This document shows, one piece after another, positions 1 through 13,972 of a stretch of 46,875 nucleotides of DNA. Under the pieces are notes generated by a model. It did not search any database. It saw only the letters and a program-made list of their open reading frames with translations, and had not been told where the DNA came from. The translations under genes were made by a program, and so were the position numbers. Numbering within the stretch: the first letter of the stretch is position 1; every line of letters begins with the position of its first letter. The stretch covers positions 1 to 46,875 of the forward strand of contig CAVHXA010000015.1 in assembly GCA_963639765.1 (NCBI GenBank). The letters are read 5' to 3'. The stretch is from CAVHXA01 sp963639765. Its GTDB lineage: Bacteria > Bacillota > Clostridia > Oscillospirales > Oscillospiraceae.

Positions 1-139
1 TCTTCGACCGGTGAGGCAGGCTGTTCCGTCCCTCTTTCAGAGGGCAGAGGGTTTTCCCTCTCCGTCCGGAGAACAACCCCGCGCCTCCCGGAGGGAGGCA
101 AAGCCCCGCAGGGCTTTCCAAAAAAACTTCCGGGCAGTT

Positions 140-228
140 GCGCTCCGTCCTGAGCGGGTGCAGGGCCGCAGGCCCTGCCCTTTTCACTCCGGTCGGAGGA
201 TAAAAACCCATAGTCCCCATGGAATGGG
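140..228. repeat. Composite palindromic repeat, copy 1
   Basis: This copy matches 364-452 almost base for base, offset by 224 bases. It starts with a perfect hairpin, GCAGGGCC-GCA-GGCCCTGC (160-178). A second palindrome, CTCCG-GT-CGGAG (187-198), follows, and then an A-rich stretch and CCATAGTCCCCATGG. The build resembles REP/BIME-type intergenic repeats. No transposase is nearby, so it is either a non-autonomous element or a structural repeat; that reading is inference. Confidence 0.8.
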
Positions 229-363
229 GGAGGGGCGGTAAAAGCCTCCCGCACAGGGCGCGGGCCTGCTCCGAAAACCTCCCCTCACCCATAGGGCGCA
301 AAAGGGCCTTCACAGCACGGAAACGTGCAACAACCGAAAAAGTCTGTATGCGTCTTTACGGCC

Positions 364-508
364 GCGCTCCGTCCTGAGCGGGTGCAGGGCCGCAGGCCCT
401 GCCCTTTCCACTCCGGTCGGAGGATAAAAACCCATAGTCCCCATGGAATGGAGACACCCTCCCCCTTCCGTTCCCCCTCCCCCGGGAGGGGGTCAGGGGG
501 TGGGGCGG
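364..508. repeat. Composite palindromic repeat, copy 2
   Basis: This is the second copy of the element at 140-228: hairpin 384-402, CTCCGGTCGGAG at 411-422, then the A-rich block. It continues into a purine/pyrimidine-skewed tail, about 454-508, containing CCCTCCC and GGGAGGGGGTCAGGGGGTGGGG. The same tail recurs at 1674-1723. The two full copies differ by a small C/T shift near 182-186, so they are recent or homogenised duplicates. Confidence 0.8.
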
Positions 509-592
509 CAGAGACTGTCCTCGAAGGACCGATCGCGACAGCCCGGTAGTTTTTTTAGCAAGCCCTGCGGGGACCCTCGGTCCTGGCGAAAA

Positions 593-617
593 GAAAAAAT
601 CCCCCCGGTTGGGGGGG
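593..617 (-). terminator. Intrinsic terminator of SGNH gene
   Basis: Read on the minus strand, CCCCCCC-AACC-GGGGGG is followed by ATTTTTT. It lies 9 bases beyond the stop codon of the esterase gene, a textbook rho-independent terminator. Confidence 0.8.
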
Positions 618-625
618 AAGAGCGC

Positions 626-1324
626 TCAGGCGGAGCAGGTCAGCGCATGGCCGGCCATTGCGTCGCGCATCAGCGAAAAGATGAGATCGTATCCTGCGGC
701 GGAGGGGTGGATGCCGTCGGCAGAGAGCAGAGACGAAAAGTCGTGGCGCGTGAGGAAAGCTTCGCGTACGGGAAGAAGCTCGCAGCCCTGCTCTGCGGCG
801 ATCCGGCACACGGCCTGAGAATACCGCTCGTGAAAGCGATAGATCATCCCCACGTCGCCGAGCCATTGCAGGATCGCCTCGCGGTCCAGCCCGTCGCGCG
901 TGATAAAACGCAGATAGCGCTCCGGGTGAATGGGCGGAAGACTCATCAGAACAGGACGGCTCTGCGCCTCGCGCACACGCCGGATCATCTCCCGCAGCAT
1001 ACGGCAGAAATCCGCAAGCGGCGTGAGCGGCTGGTGCTCCCGCAGAGGCTCTGCGGCGATTTCCGCCCACCGGAAGTTGCAGTCGTTTCCGCCAAACTCA
1101 ATCAGTGCCGCGCTGCCGACCGCAGCCTGTGCGGCATCTGTCTCAAGCCGCTGCAGGCCGCGCGCAATGCCGCTGCCAAACAGGGCACGGTTGCGGATCT
1201 GCACGCCAAACTCCTGCTGGAGCTGCTGCAGGTACCCGCCAACGGTAAAGCGATAGTGAAACTCCTCGTCCGGCACGGTGGCCTTCATCACGGAGTCTCC
1301 ATAGATGGAAACGGTCCGGTACAT
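626..1324 (-). CDS. SGNH/GDSL-family hydrolase (esterase/lipase-like)
   Basis: The 232-residue protein belongs to the SGNH hydrolase superfamily. Visible blocks are YGDSV with the nucleophile serine at residue 11, a glycine in the oxyanion region (FGSGIA), FGGND (block III Asn) and DGIHPSAAG near the C-terminus, carrying the Asp-x-x-His pair. There is no signal peptide, so it is probably cytoplasmic; the substrate is unknown and could be an acetylated sugar or short acyl ester. The ATG at 1324 is set by AAGGAGG eight bases upstream. It is a single-gene unit with a sigma-A promoter (1370-1398) and its own terminator, and repeats flank it on both sides. Confidence 0.85.
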   Translation of the reverse strand: MYRTVSIYGDSVMKATVPDEEFHYRFTVGGYLQQLQQEFGVQIRNRALFGSGIARGLQRLETDAAQAAVGSAALIEFGGNDCNFRWAEIAAEPLREHQPLTPLADFCRMLREMIRRVREAQSRPVLMSLPPIHPERYLRFITRDGLDREAILQWLGDVGMIYRFHERYSQAVCRIAAEQGCELLPVREAFLTRHDFSSLLSADGIHPSAAGYDLIFSLMRDAMAGHALTCSA

Positions 1325-1369
1325 GGCAGAAGCCTCCTTAGATGTAATGCAGCATATTAGCTGAGAACG

Positions 1370-1398
1370 AGTATAACATTACAAGCCTCGCCTGTCAA
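1370..1398 (-). promoter_or_regulatory. Sigma-A promoter of SGNH gene
   Basis: On the minus strand, TTGACA (1393-1398) and TATACT (1370-1375) are separated by 17 bases, about 45 bases upstream of the start codon. The match to consensus is near perfect. Confidence 0.85.
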
Positions 1399-1571
1399 GG
1401 CACGGATTCAACTTTTGCCGGAAGGCCGTGCTTTCAAAGGAGGCCCGACTCCGCCGGGCAGATGCCCACCCCCTCCCTTGCCCGGGCCCGAACCGCTTCG
1501 CTTTCGTTGAATGTCCGGTAATATGGGTTCGGCGGCTGCTCCTGATGGTCGGAAAACCAGCCCTCCTGCCT

Positions 1572-1640
1572 CTCCGGTCGGAGGATAAAAACCCATAGTC
1601 CCCATGGAAGGGGGACACCCTCCCCCTTCCGTTCCCCCTC
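1572..1640. repeat. Dispersed repeat, copy 3 (partial)
   Basis: CTCCGGTCGGAG (1572-1583) is followed by the same A-rich block and CCATAGTCCCCATGG seen at 187-225 and 411-449, then the C-rich tail. The leading GCAGGGCC hairpin module is absent, so the element is modular. Confidence 0.8.
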
Positions 1641-1644
1641 CTGC

Positions 1645-1723
1645 CTCTCCGGTCGGAGGTGAAAAACCCACAGTCCCCCTTCCGTTCCCCCTCCCGCCGG
1701 GAGGGGGTCAGGGGGTGGGGCGG
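1645..1723. repeat. Dispersed repeat, copy 4 (variant)
   Basis: A diverged copy in tandem with copy 3. CTCCGGTCGGAG at 1647-1658 is followed by GTGAAAAACCCACAGTCCCC instead of the ATAAAAACCCATAGTCCCC form, then the C-rich tail with GGGAGGGGGTCAGGGGGTGG. It abuts the promoter of the next gene, so the repeat may have delivered or insulated that promoter. Confidence 0.75.
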
Positions 1724-1732
1724 TATTTGCTC

Positions 1733-1761
1733 TTGCCGTACGACGCAATCTGTGCTATTGT
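1733..1761 (+). promoter_or_regulatory. Probable sigma-A promoter
   Basis: TTGCCG (1733-1738), a 17-base spacer and TATTGT (1756-1761) precede the collagen-like gene by about 37 bases. This is weaker than the other promoters in the window. Confidence 0.55.
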
Positions 1762-1798
1762 ATTGTCAGAGAACGAACCGATAAGGAGGAGCCTGCAC

Positions 1799-2353
1799 AT
1801 GAAGGATGCAATGCTTGTAATCTGCACGTTCAACCGCAACCAGAACAACAAAATGTTTGCCGTGCTCGACGGTATCGACGAGGCCGTTCTGCGTCAGAAG
1901 GGAATCCTTTCCATGCTCGATCAGGTCGGCGGAACACTCGGCATGGCCACGGGCATGTTCGGCAGCGGAGCCGGAGGACCCGGAGGTCCCGGTGGTCCCG
2001 GAGGTCCCGGTGGTCCCGGAGGTCCCGGAGGTCCCGGTGGTCCCGGAGGTCCCGGTGGTCCCGGTGGTCCCGGTGGTCCCGGTGGTCCCGGTGGTCCCGG
2101 AGGTGCACAGGGCGAGAGCACAAAAACCTATGCCGAGATCAGGCAGACCATCCGTCAGGCGGATGCCGCGCATCTGGAGGCCTTTGAACGCATGACCGAC
2201 GAGGAGGTCTGCGCCGGCGGAGGCGTGCCCGTATACGACATGGCCATGAAGGGCCTGTTCATCAACAATTTCGTCCGCGGCCGGATTGCCCAGATTCTCG
2301 GCGGGCTTGGCATTGAGACCGACTGGATCTCGGGTGCGCTGCTGAGCGAATAG
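1799..2353 (+). CDS. DinB-like four-helix protein interrupted by collagen-like (GGP)n tract
   Basis: The protein has 184 residues. ATG 1799 is preceded by AAGGAGG; the reading frame runs further upstream only through repeat DNA. Residues 7-57 (NRNQNNKMFAVLDGID, GGTLGMATGMF) resemble the first two helices of DinB/YfiT proteins. Residues 59-100 are 14 GGP triplets. The rest (YAEIRQTIRQADAAHLEAF, then LFINNFVRGRIAQILGGLGI) resembles helices 3 and 4, including the RGQ-type turn. The three metal-binding histidines of active DinB proteins are missing: the expected TLNH is TLGM and the expected HxxxHRG has no His. The GGP tract would fall in the loop after helix 2. The family match is by eye and is inference; the function is unknown. 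There is no signal peptide. It is a single-gene unit between a promoter and a terminator. Confidence 0.6.
   Translation: MKDAMLVICTFNRNQNNKMFAVLDGIDEAVLRQKGILSMLDQVGGTLGMATGMFGSGAGGPGGPGGPGGPGGPGGPGGPGGPGGPGGPGGPGGPGGPGGPGGAQGESTKTYAEIRQTIRQADAAHLEAFERMTDEEVCAGGGVPVYDMAMKGLFINNFVRGRIAQILGGLGIETDWISGALLSE
1973..2098 (+). repeat. 9-bp tandem repeat (14 units) encoding Gly-Gly-Pro
   Basis: Fourteen exact 9-base units of the form GGWGGTCCC run without a break (unit 1 ends GACCC). Only the third base varies, A or T, and the last five units are identical. Because the unit is three codons long, gain or loss of units changes protein length but not frame. Confidence 0.95.
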
Positions 2354-2383
2354 GCGCGGCGGCTGGAAGCTCGCCTTCATACA

Positions 2384-2434
2384 GAAAAAGCGGGGGGAGT
2401 CACAGAAAACGTGATCTCTCCCGCCGCTTTGTTT
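2384..2434. terminator. Bidirectional terminator between convergent genes
   Basis: A long inverted repeat (AAAGCGG...GAGTCAC, loop AGAAAAC, GTGATCTCTCCCGCCGCTTT) has a T-rich tail on the right strand and a matching A-run on the left. It can therefore serve both the plus-strand gene ending at 2353 and the minus-strand transporter ending at 2490. Confidence 0.75.
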
Positions 2435-2489
2435 CGTGGCTGTCCGGCATGCAAGCGGCTCTCCGGGCACTGCTGCCCTCCGCGGAGCC

Positions 2490-4247
2490 TCAGAGGTGGA
2501 ATTTCCGGCTGTATTCGTCGTAGTAGAGGTCAAAATTGCCGGAGCGGAGCTTTTTTACGCTGTTGAGGTATTCGTGCGTGTCGAAGGAGTCGGATTCGAG
2601 CTCGATCATGGCCACGGCGATGTTGGAGCAGTGGTCCGCCACGCGCTCGAGGTTGTTGAGCAGGTCGTTGAACACAAAGCCGTGGTCGAGCGTGCATTCG
2701 CCGGAGCGCAGCCGGTCGATATGGTGCAGCTTCATTTCGTCGCACAGGTTGTCGATGAGCTCCTCGAGCGGCTCGACCTGCACAGCCTGCGCCAGATCGT
2801 TGTGGATGAAGGCACCGGTCACAAGCGAGACGATTTCGCCCACTGAAGCACAGATGATTTCAAGCTCACGCCGGGCACCGGAGGAAAAGGCGATGTGCTT
2901 CTGGTGGATTTCGCGCGCACCCTGCGCGATGTTTACGGCGTGGTCGCTGATGCGCTCAAAGTCGCCGATGGTGTGCAGAAACTTGGACACGTCCCCGCTC
3001 TGACGGGCGGTCAGCTCCTTGCCCGTGATTTTTACAAGATAGGTGCCGAGCTTGTCTTCGTAGCGGTCTACCGTGTCCTCCTGCTCGAGAACCTGCTGAT
3101 AGAGCTTTTCGGTAAAGCCCTTGAGCAGCTCAAAGGACTCGGCAAGATTGTCCTGCGCCCGTATGGCCATGGCGTTTACCGCAATGCGGCTCTGTTCTAC
3201 TGCCAGCGCGGGATGGTCGAGAAAGCGTTCCTCGAGACGGTCGATTTCGAGCTCACCCTGCTCCCGGCCGTCTTTGCTGCGGATCAGCCAGCACGTAAGC
3301 CGCTCGAGCTGCCCGAGAAACGGAGCCAGCACCAGCAGCGTGGCCAGACGAAGCAGGGTATTCATCAGAGCCACGGATATGGGATTCATCACAAGGCCCA
3401 TGAACGAAAAGCCGATGATCGCGTTGGCAATGTAGAAAATCGGAGCCCAGATCACAACGCCCAGAACGTCGATCAGCAGATAGGCCAGCGCCGTACGCCG
3501 ACCGTCGACCCCGGCACCCAGCGCAGACAGCAGCACCGGCACCGCGGCACCGATGCCCACGCCCATGATAAAGGGCAGCGCCGTTTCAAAGGTGATGGCG
3601 CCCGTAACCGACAGGGCCTGCACCACACCCACAGCCGCAGAGGCGGACTGCAGAACGCTTGTGAAGACGGTACCCGCCAGAATGCCCACCAGCGGATTGG
3701 TCAGTGTGGTCAGAAAGCTGATAAACCAGGCGCTGTCGCGCAGCGGGGACACGGCGGTGCTCATGGCCTTCATGCCGAACATCAGCACGGCAAAGCCGAG
3801 AAGAATATCGCCCAGATGCTTTTTTGCGGTGTCCTTGCTGAACATCCGCAGGATAATGCCGATCACGGCAATCACACCGGTGAGCGTGTCGGTTGAAAGC
3901 AGGCTGGCCAGACCGGAGCCGCCCTCGATGTAGCTCAGGCAGATGATCCAGCCGGTGATGCTGGTGCCGAGAATGGCGCCCAGAACAATGCCGATGGCCT
4001 GACGGACCTTCATCATGCCGGAGTTGACAAAGCCCACAACCATCACAGAGGTGGCCGAGGACGACTGAATGATCGCCGTAACGCCCGTGCCCAGAAGAAC
4101 ACCCTTCAGCGGCGTGCTGGTCAGACGGTAGAGAATCAGCTCCAGCCGGTTGCCGGCAACCCTTTTCAGACCGTCGCCCATCAGGCCCATGCCGAACAGA
4201 AACAGCGCCACGCCGCTGAGCAGCGCGATAATGTTTGAGATATCCAG
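2490..4247 (-). CDS. Na+/phosphate cotransporter family protein with C-terminal PhoU-like domain
   Basis: The 585-residue membrane protein has two inverted Na_Pi_cotrans repeats. The signature IIQSSSATSVMVVGFVNSG lies near residue 60, and a second copy, VLQSASAAVGVVQAL, near residue 195. A cytoplasmic PhoU-like helical domain covers roughly the last 220 residues (RISDHAVNIAQ, RVADHCSNIAVAMIEL). It likely imports phosphate or a similar anion. The start is unusual: an in-frame TGA lies at the ribosome binding site and the first ATG/GTG/TTG is a GTG at 4211, which would cut into helix 1. A CTG at 4247 sits 9 bases after AGGAGG and gives LDISNIIALLSG (read MDIS), the usual family N-terminus. A candidate Pho box lies upstream. 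Confidence 0.85.
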   Translation of the reverse strand: MDISNIIALLSGVALFLFGMGLMGDGLKRVAGNRLELILYRLTSTPLKGVLLGTGVTAIIQSSSATSVMVVGFVNSGMMKVRQAIGIVLGAILGTSITGWIICLSYIEGGSGLASLLSTDTLTGVIAVIGIILRMFSKDTAKKHLGDILLGFAVLMFGMKAMSTAVSPLRDSAWFISFLTTLTNPLVGILAGTVFTSVLQSASAAVGVVQALSVTGAITFETALPFIMGVGIGAAVPVLLSALGAGVDGRRTALAYLLIDVLGVVIWAPIFYIANAIIGFSFMGLVMNPISVALMNTLLRLATLLVLAPFLGQLERLTCWLIRSKDGREQGELEIDRLEERFLDHPALAVEQSRIAVNAMAIRAQDNLAESFELLKGFTEKLYQQVLEQEDTVDRYEDKLGTYLVKITGKELTARQSGDVSKFLHTIGDFERISDHAVNIAQGAREIHQKHIAFSSGARRELEIICASVGEIVSLVTGAFIHNDLAQAVQVEPLEELIDNLCDEMKLHHIDRLRSGECTLDHGFVFNDLLNNLERVADHCSNIAVAMIELESDSFDTHEYLNSVKKLRSGNFDLYYDEYSRKFHL

Positions 4248-4315
4248 CGTATCTCACCTCCTGCGGAATTGTGCCTTTCCGGGAAAAACAGGGCCCGGAG
4301 CCTGCGCTTTTTCCG

Positions 4316-4376
4316 ATCATAGCACGGCAACGTTAAATCCCGCGGCCGTTTTTTATTAAATCCGCGTTAAATCCGC
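4316..4376 (-). promoter_or_regulatory. Candidate Pho box and extended -10 promoter of phosphate transporter
   Basis: On the minus strand TTTAAC, TTTAAT and TTTAAC occur at 4366-4371, 4355-4360 and 4332-4337, with start spacings of 11 and 23 bases. An extended -10, TGCTATGAT (4316-4324), follows ten bases after the last repeat. Direct repeats at 11-bp periodicity ending about 10 bp before -10 are the layout of PhoB/PhoP-activated promoters. No good -35 is present, which fits activator dependence. Assignment to PhoP is inference from layout and from the gene it precedes. Confidence 0.45.
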
Positions 4377-4412
4377 TTCGGGACGAAGCCGGACCGCACG
4401 AAAGGAATGGTC

Positions 4413-4886
4413 ATGAAAATGCAGAATACGACTCTATGCTATATCCGGCAGAACGGAAGCTATCTGATGCTGCACCGGGTAAAAAAGAAAAACGACGCAA
4501 ATCACGACAAGTGGATCGGCGTGGGCGGAAAATTTCTGGAAAACGAAAGCCCGGACGAGTGCCTGCTGCGCGAGGTGCTGGAGGAAACGGGACTCACCCT
4601 CACCGAGTATCGCTGCCGCGGAGTGGTAACCTTTGTCAGCGACGAGGCCCCGGGAGAGCTGATGTATCTGTTTACCGCCGACGCCTTTTGCGGAGCCCTT
4701 CACACGTGCAGCGAGGGCGATCTGCAGTGGGTTCCGCAGGAGCAGCTTCGCAGCCTGCCGCTGTGGGAGGGGGATCACCTGTTTCTGGAGCTTCTGGCCG
4801 CCGATGCGCCGTTCTTTCTGCTGAAGCTGTGCTATCGGGGCGATCGGCTGGCCTCTGCCGTGCTCAACGGCAGGCGTATCCGATAG
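4413..4886 (+). CDS. Nudix hydrolase (MutT/8-oxo-dGTPase-like)
   Basis: The 157-residue protein has a canonical Nudix box: GKFLENESPDECLLREVLEE followed by TGL, matching GX5EX7REUXEEXGU. Nearby are KWIGVGGK before the box and ELMYLFTADAF after it. Such enzymes hydrolyse nucleoside diphosphate derivatives, typically oxidised dNTPs; the exact substrate cannot be read here. ATG 4413 is preferred over ATG 4407 because AAAGGA (4401-4406) abuts the latter but lies six bases from the former. Divergent from the phosphate transporter and upstream of rpoB, it is separated from rpoB by a strong promoter, so it is probably not part of that operon. Confidence 0.88.
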   Translation: MKMQNTTLCYIRQNGSYLMLHRVKKKNDANHDKWIGVGGKFLENESPDECLLREVLEETGLTLTEYRCRGVVTFVSDEAPGELMYLFTADAFCGALHTCSEGDLQWVPQEQLRSLPLWEGDHLFLELLAADAPFFLLKLCYRGDRLASAVLNGRRIR

Positions 4887-4988
4887 GAGACGAAAGCCCT
4901 GCAATACACGGAGGCCTTCTGCGCCCTGCCGCCTTTTTCGACAAAAAAAGAATCGCCGGATTCCCCTGCCGCATTGTGCGGATTTGCC

Positions 4989-5017
4989 TTGACAAAAGGG
5001 GAAACGGCGAATATAAT
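4989..5017 (+). promoter_or_regulatory. Consensus sigma-A promoter of rpoBC
   Basis: TTGACA (4989-4994), exactly 17 bases, and TATAAT (5012-5017): both hexamers are perfect consensus. The expected transcription start is near 5024. Confidence 0.92.
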
Positions 5018-5023
5018 GGAACA

Positions 5024-5180
5024 ATGCCTGCCCTGAAAACGGGGGCAGAGTACCACCACTATAATACCACCATCCACCAACGAAATCAAGGGCACTACGC
5101 AACAAACTGGCAACACACCCGCGTGTGTCATTTGCTGGCGCTCGAAGGAGCCGCCCGGAAAGGTCGTGTGAAACAGGGAT
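5024..5180 (+). other. rpoB 5' leader
   Basis: The untranslated leader is about 155 bases long and holds small hairpins: CTGCCC...GGGGCAG near its 5' end, ACACAC-CCGC-GTGTGT around 5112-5128, and GCTC-GAAG-GAGC. Its spacing makes it a candidate for post-transcriptional control of RNA polymerase synthesis. There is no recognisable riboswitch. The rpoB ribosome binding site (CAGGG) is weak for this genome. Confidence 0.45.
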
Positions 5181-12916
<7,736 letters not shown>

Positions 12917-12923
12917 GCACAGT

Positions 12924-12986
12924 GCGGCACCGCAGGGCTGCGGCTTTCCGATCCGTCGGACAGGCTGCCGAAGGCTGCGGTGCCGC
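12924..12986 (+). other. Inverted repeat after rpoC
   Basis: GCGGCACCGCAG (12924-12935) and CTGCGGTGCCGC (12975-12986) are perfect 12-base arms around a 39-base loop, which itself holds CCGATCCGTCGG. No T-run follows, so it is not a standard intrinsic terminator; it may protect the rpoBC message 3' end or attenuate read-through. Directly after it come two tandem copies of the 14-mer CCGCAGAATCTGTG (12986-13013). Confidence 0.6.
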
Positions 12987-13022
12987 CGCAGAATCTGTGC
13001 CGCAGAATCTGTGCCGCAGGCG

Positions 13023-13051
13023 TTGACGAACGGGAAAAGACCTGCTATAAT
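13023..13051 (+). promoter_or_regulatory. Sigma-A promoter before L7Ae/rpsL
   Basis: TTGACG (13023-13028), a 17-base spacer and TATAAT (13046-13051). It gives the L7Ae-rpsL-rpsG-fusA unit its own start, independent of rpoBC. Confidence 0.88.
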
Positions 13052-13105
13052 CAAAATTCGCGTGGGCTATAGCCATGCCCAAATCCGCACCCGAGGGGGC
13101 TCACC

Positions 13106-13348
13106 ATGAACACCGAACTGCACGGCGCAAGAAAAGTCATCGGGCTCAAGCAGCTTCGCAGGGCACTGCAAAACGGGCAGGTTGCCGAGGCCTTTGCCGC
13201 ACAGGATGCCGAGCCCCGGATTGTCGACCCCGTGATCGAGCTGTGCCGCCGAAACGGCGTGCACGTGACCATGGTCCCCACCATGGCCGGTCTTGGTCAT
13301 GATTTCGGCATCGAGGTGGGTGCGGCCGTTGCCGGCATCCTCAGATAG
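13106..13348 (+). CDS. L7Ae-family ribosome-associated protein (YbxF/RplGB-like)
   Basis: This is an 80-residue small L7Ae/L30e-fold protein. It occupies the position (between rpoC and rpsL) where Firmicutes carry ybxF, and shows the family pattern: VIGLKQLRRALQNGQVAEAF at the N-terminus, ending VPTMAGLGHDFGIEVGAAVA. Bacillus relatives bind kink-turn RNA. The role here is inferred from fold and neighbourhood. GAGGGGG supplies the ribosome binding site. Confidence 0.88.
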   Translation: MNTELHGARKVIGLKQLRRALQNGQVAEAFAAQDAEPRIVDPVIELCRRNGVHVTMVPTMAGLGHDFGIEVGAAVAGILR

Positions 13349-13549
13349 CCGGTCCGGCTATGCTGCCATGCGCCCGGGCCTTTGCCCGAGCGAGGCCATA
13401 AAAAAGACGGTCCGCCCGGTCCGCCCGTGTCTTCGGCCGATTTGCAGGGGCACACATGCCCAAATTCAAAACAGCCCGAAGGCTCCGGCAGTCTGCCGCG
13501 TACCGCAGCTCCGGACAAGGAGCATCCCGACACGAAAGGAGGAACATCC

Positions 13550-13972
13550 ATGCCAACATTCAATCAGCTGGTCAGAAAGGGCAGAGAGCAGGTCACCTAC
13601 AAATCCACCGCTCCCGCTCTGCAAAAGGGTATGAACACTCTGAAAAACCGGTCCACCGATCTGTCTTCTCCGCAGAAGCGCGGCGTGTGCACCGCAGTCA
13701 GAACGTCCACCCCGAAAAAGCCGAACTCCGCTCTGCGGAAGATCGCCCGTGTGCGTTTGACCAACGGCTATGAGGTATCTGCCTACATTCCCGGTATCGG
13801 CCACAACCTGCAGGAGCACTCCGTTGTGCTTATCCGCGGCGGCCGTGTAAAAGACCTTCCCGGTGTACGTTACCACATCATCCGCGGCACGCTCGACACC
13901 CAGGGCGTTTCCGGACGTATGCAGGGCCGCAGCAAATACGGCGCCAAGCGCCCAAAGGCCAACAAGAAATAA
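13550..13972 (+). CDS. rpsL: 30S ribosomal protein S12
   Basis: At 140 residues it is the expected Firmicutes length. The decoding-centre loops TPKKPNSALRK and KDLPGVRYHIIRG carry the lysines associated with streptomycin sensitivity, and VCTAVRTSTPKKP is canonical. ATG 13550 follows AAAGGAGG; the frame is open farther upstream but only the residues from here are S12. A 201-base spacer without an obvious gene or terminator separates it from the L7Ae gene. Confidence 0.97.
   Translation: MPTFNQLVRKGREQVTYKSTAPALQKGMNTLKNRSTDLSSPQKRGVCTAVRTSTPKKPNSALRKIARVRLTNGYEVSAYIPGIGHNLQEHSVVLIRGGRVKDLPGVRYHIIRGTLDTQGVSGRMQGRSKYGAKRPKANKK

Larger units (their letters stand above)
1..592. other. Gene-free repeat-rich region
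   Basis: No credible gene is visible here. The stretch is GC-rich and made of repeat modules and small palindromes, including AAAGCCC-CGCA-GGGCTTT at about 101-118 and two copies of a composite repeat listed separately. Short open frames exist on both strands, but they consist of repeat sequence translated in arbitrary frames and lack ribosome binding sites. The region lies downstream of the minus-strand SGNH esterase gene. Confidence 0.7.

Noticed and set aside
101..128. Terminator at AAAGCCC-CGCA-GGGCTTT
   Set aside because: The stem is followed by an A-run, not a T-run, on the plus strand, and by no T-run on the minus strand. No gene ends nearby.
443..1360. Plus-strand open frame across the repeat and opposite the SGNH esterase
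   Set aside because: It starts inside a dispersed repeat and covers the true esterase gene in antisense. No promoter or ribosome binding site.
1973..2098. CRISPR-like regular repeats
   Set aside because: Units are 9 bases, contiguous and without spacers. They encode Gly-Gly-Pro within a gene.
1766..2533. Minus-strand frame encoding Thr/Gly repeats opposite the GGP tract
   Set aside because: The repeat translates in all frames. The plus-strand frame alone has a promoter, a ribosome binding site and a terminator.
13349..13549. Hidden gene or terminator between the L7Ae gene and rpsL
   Set aside because: CGGGC-CTT-TGCCCG is a weak stem and the A-run lies too far away for termination. The upstream extension of the rpsL frame has no homology to S12.
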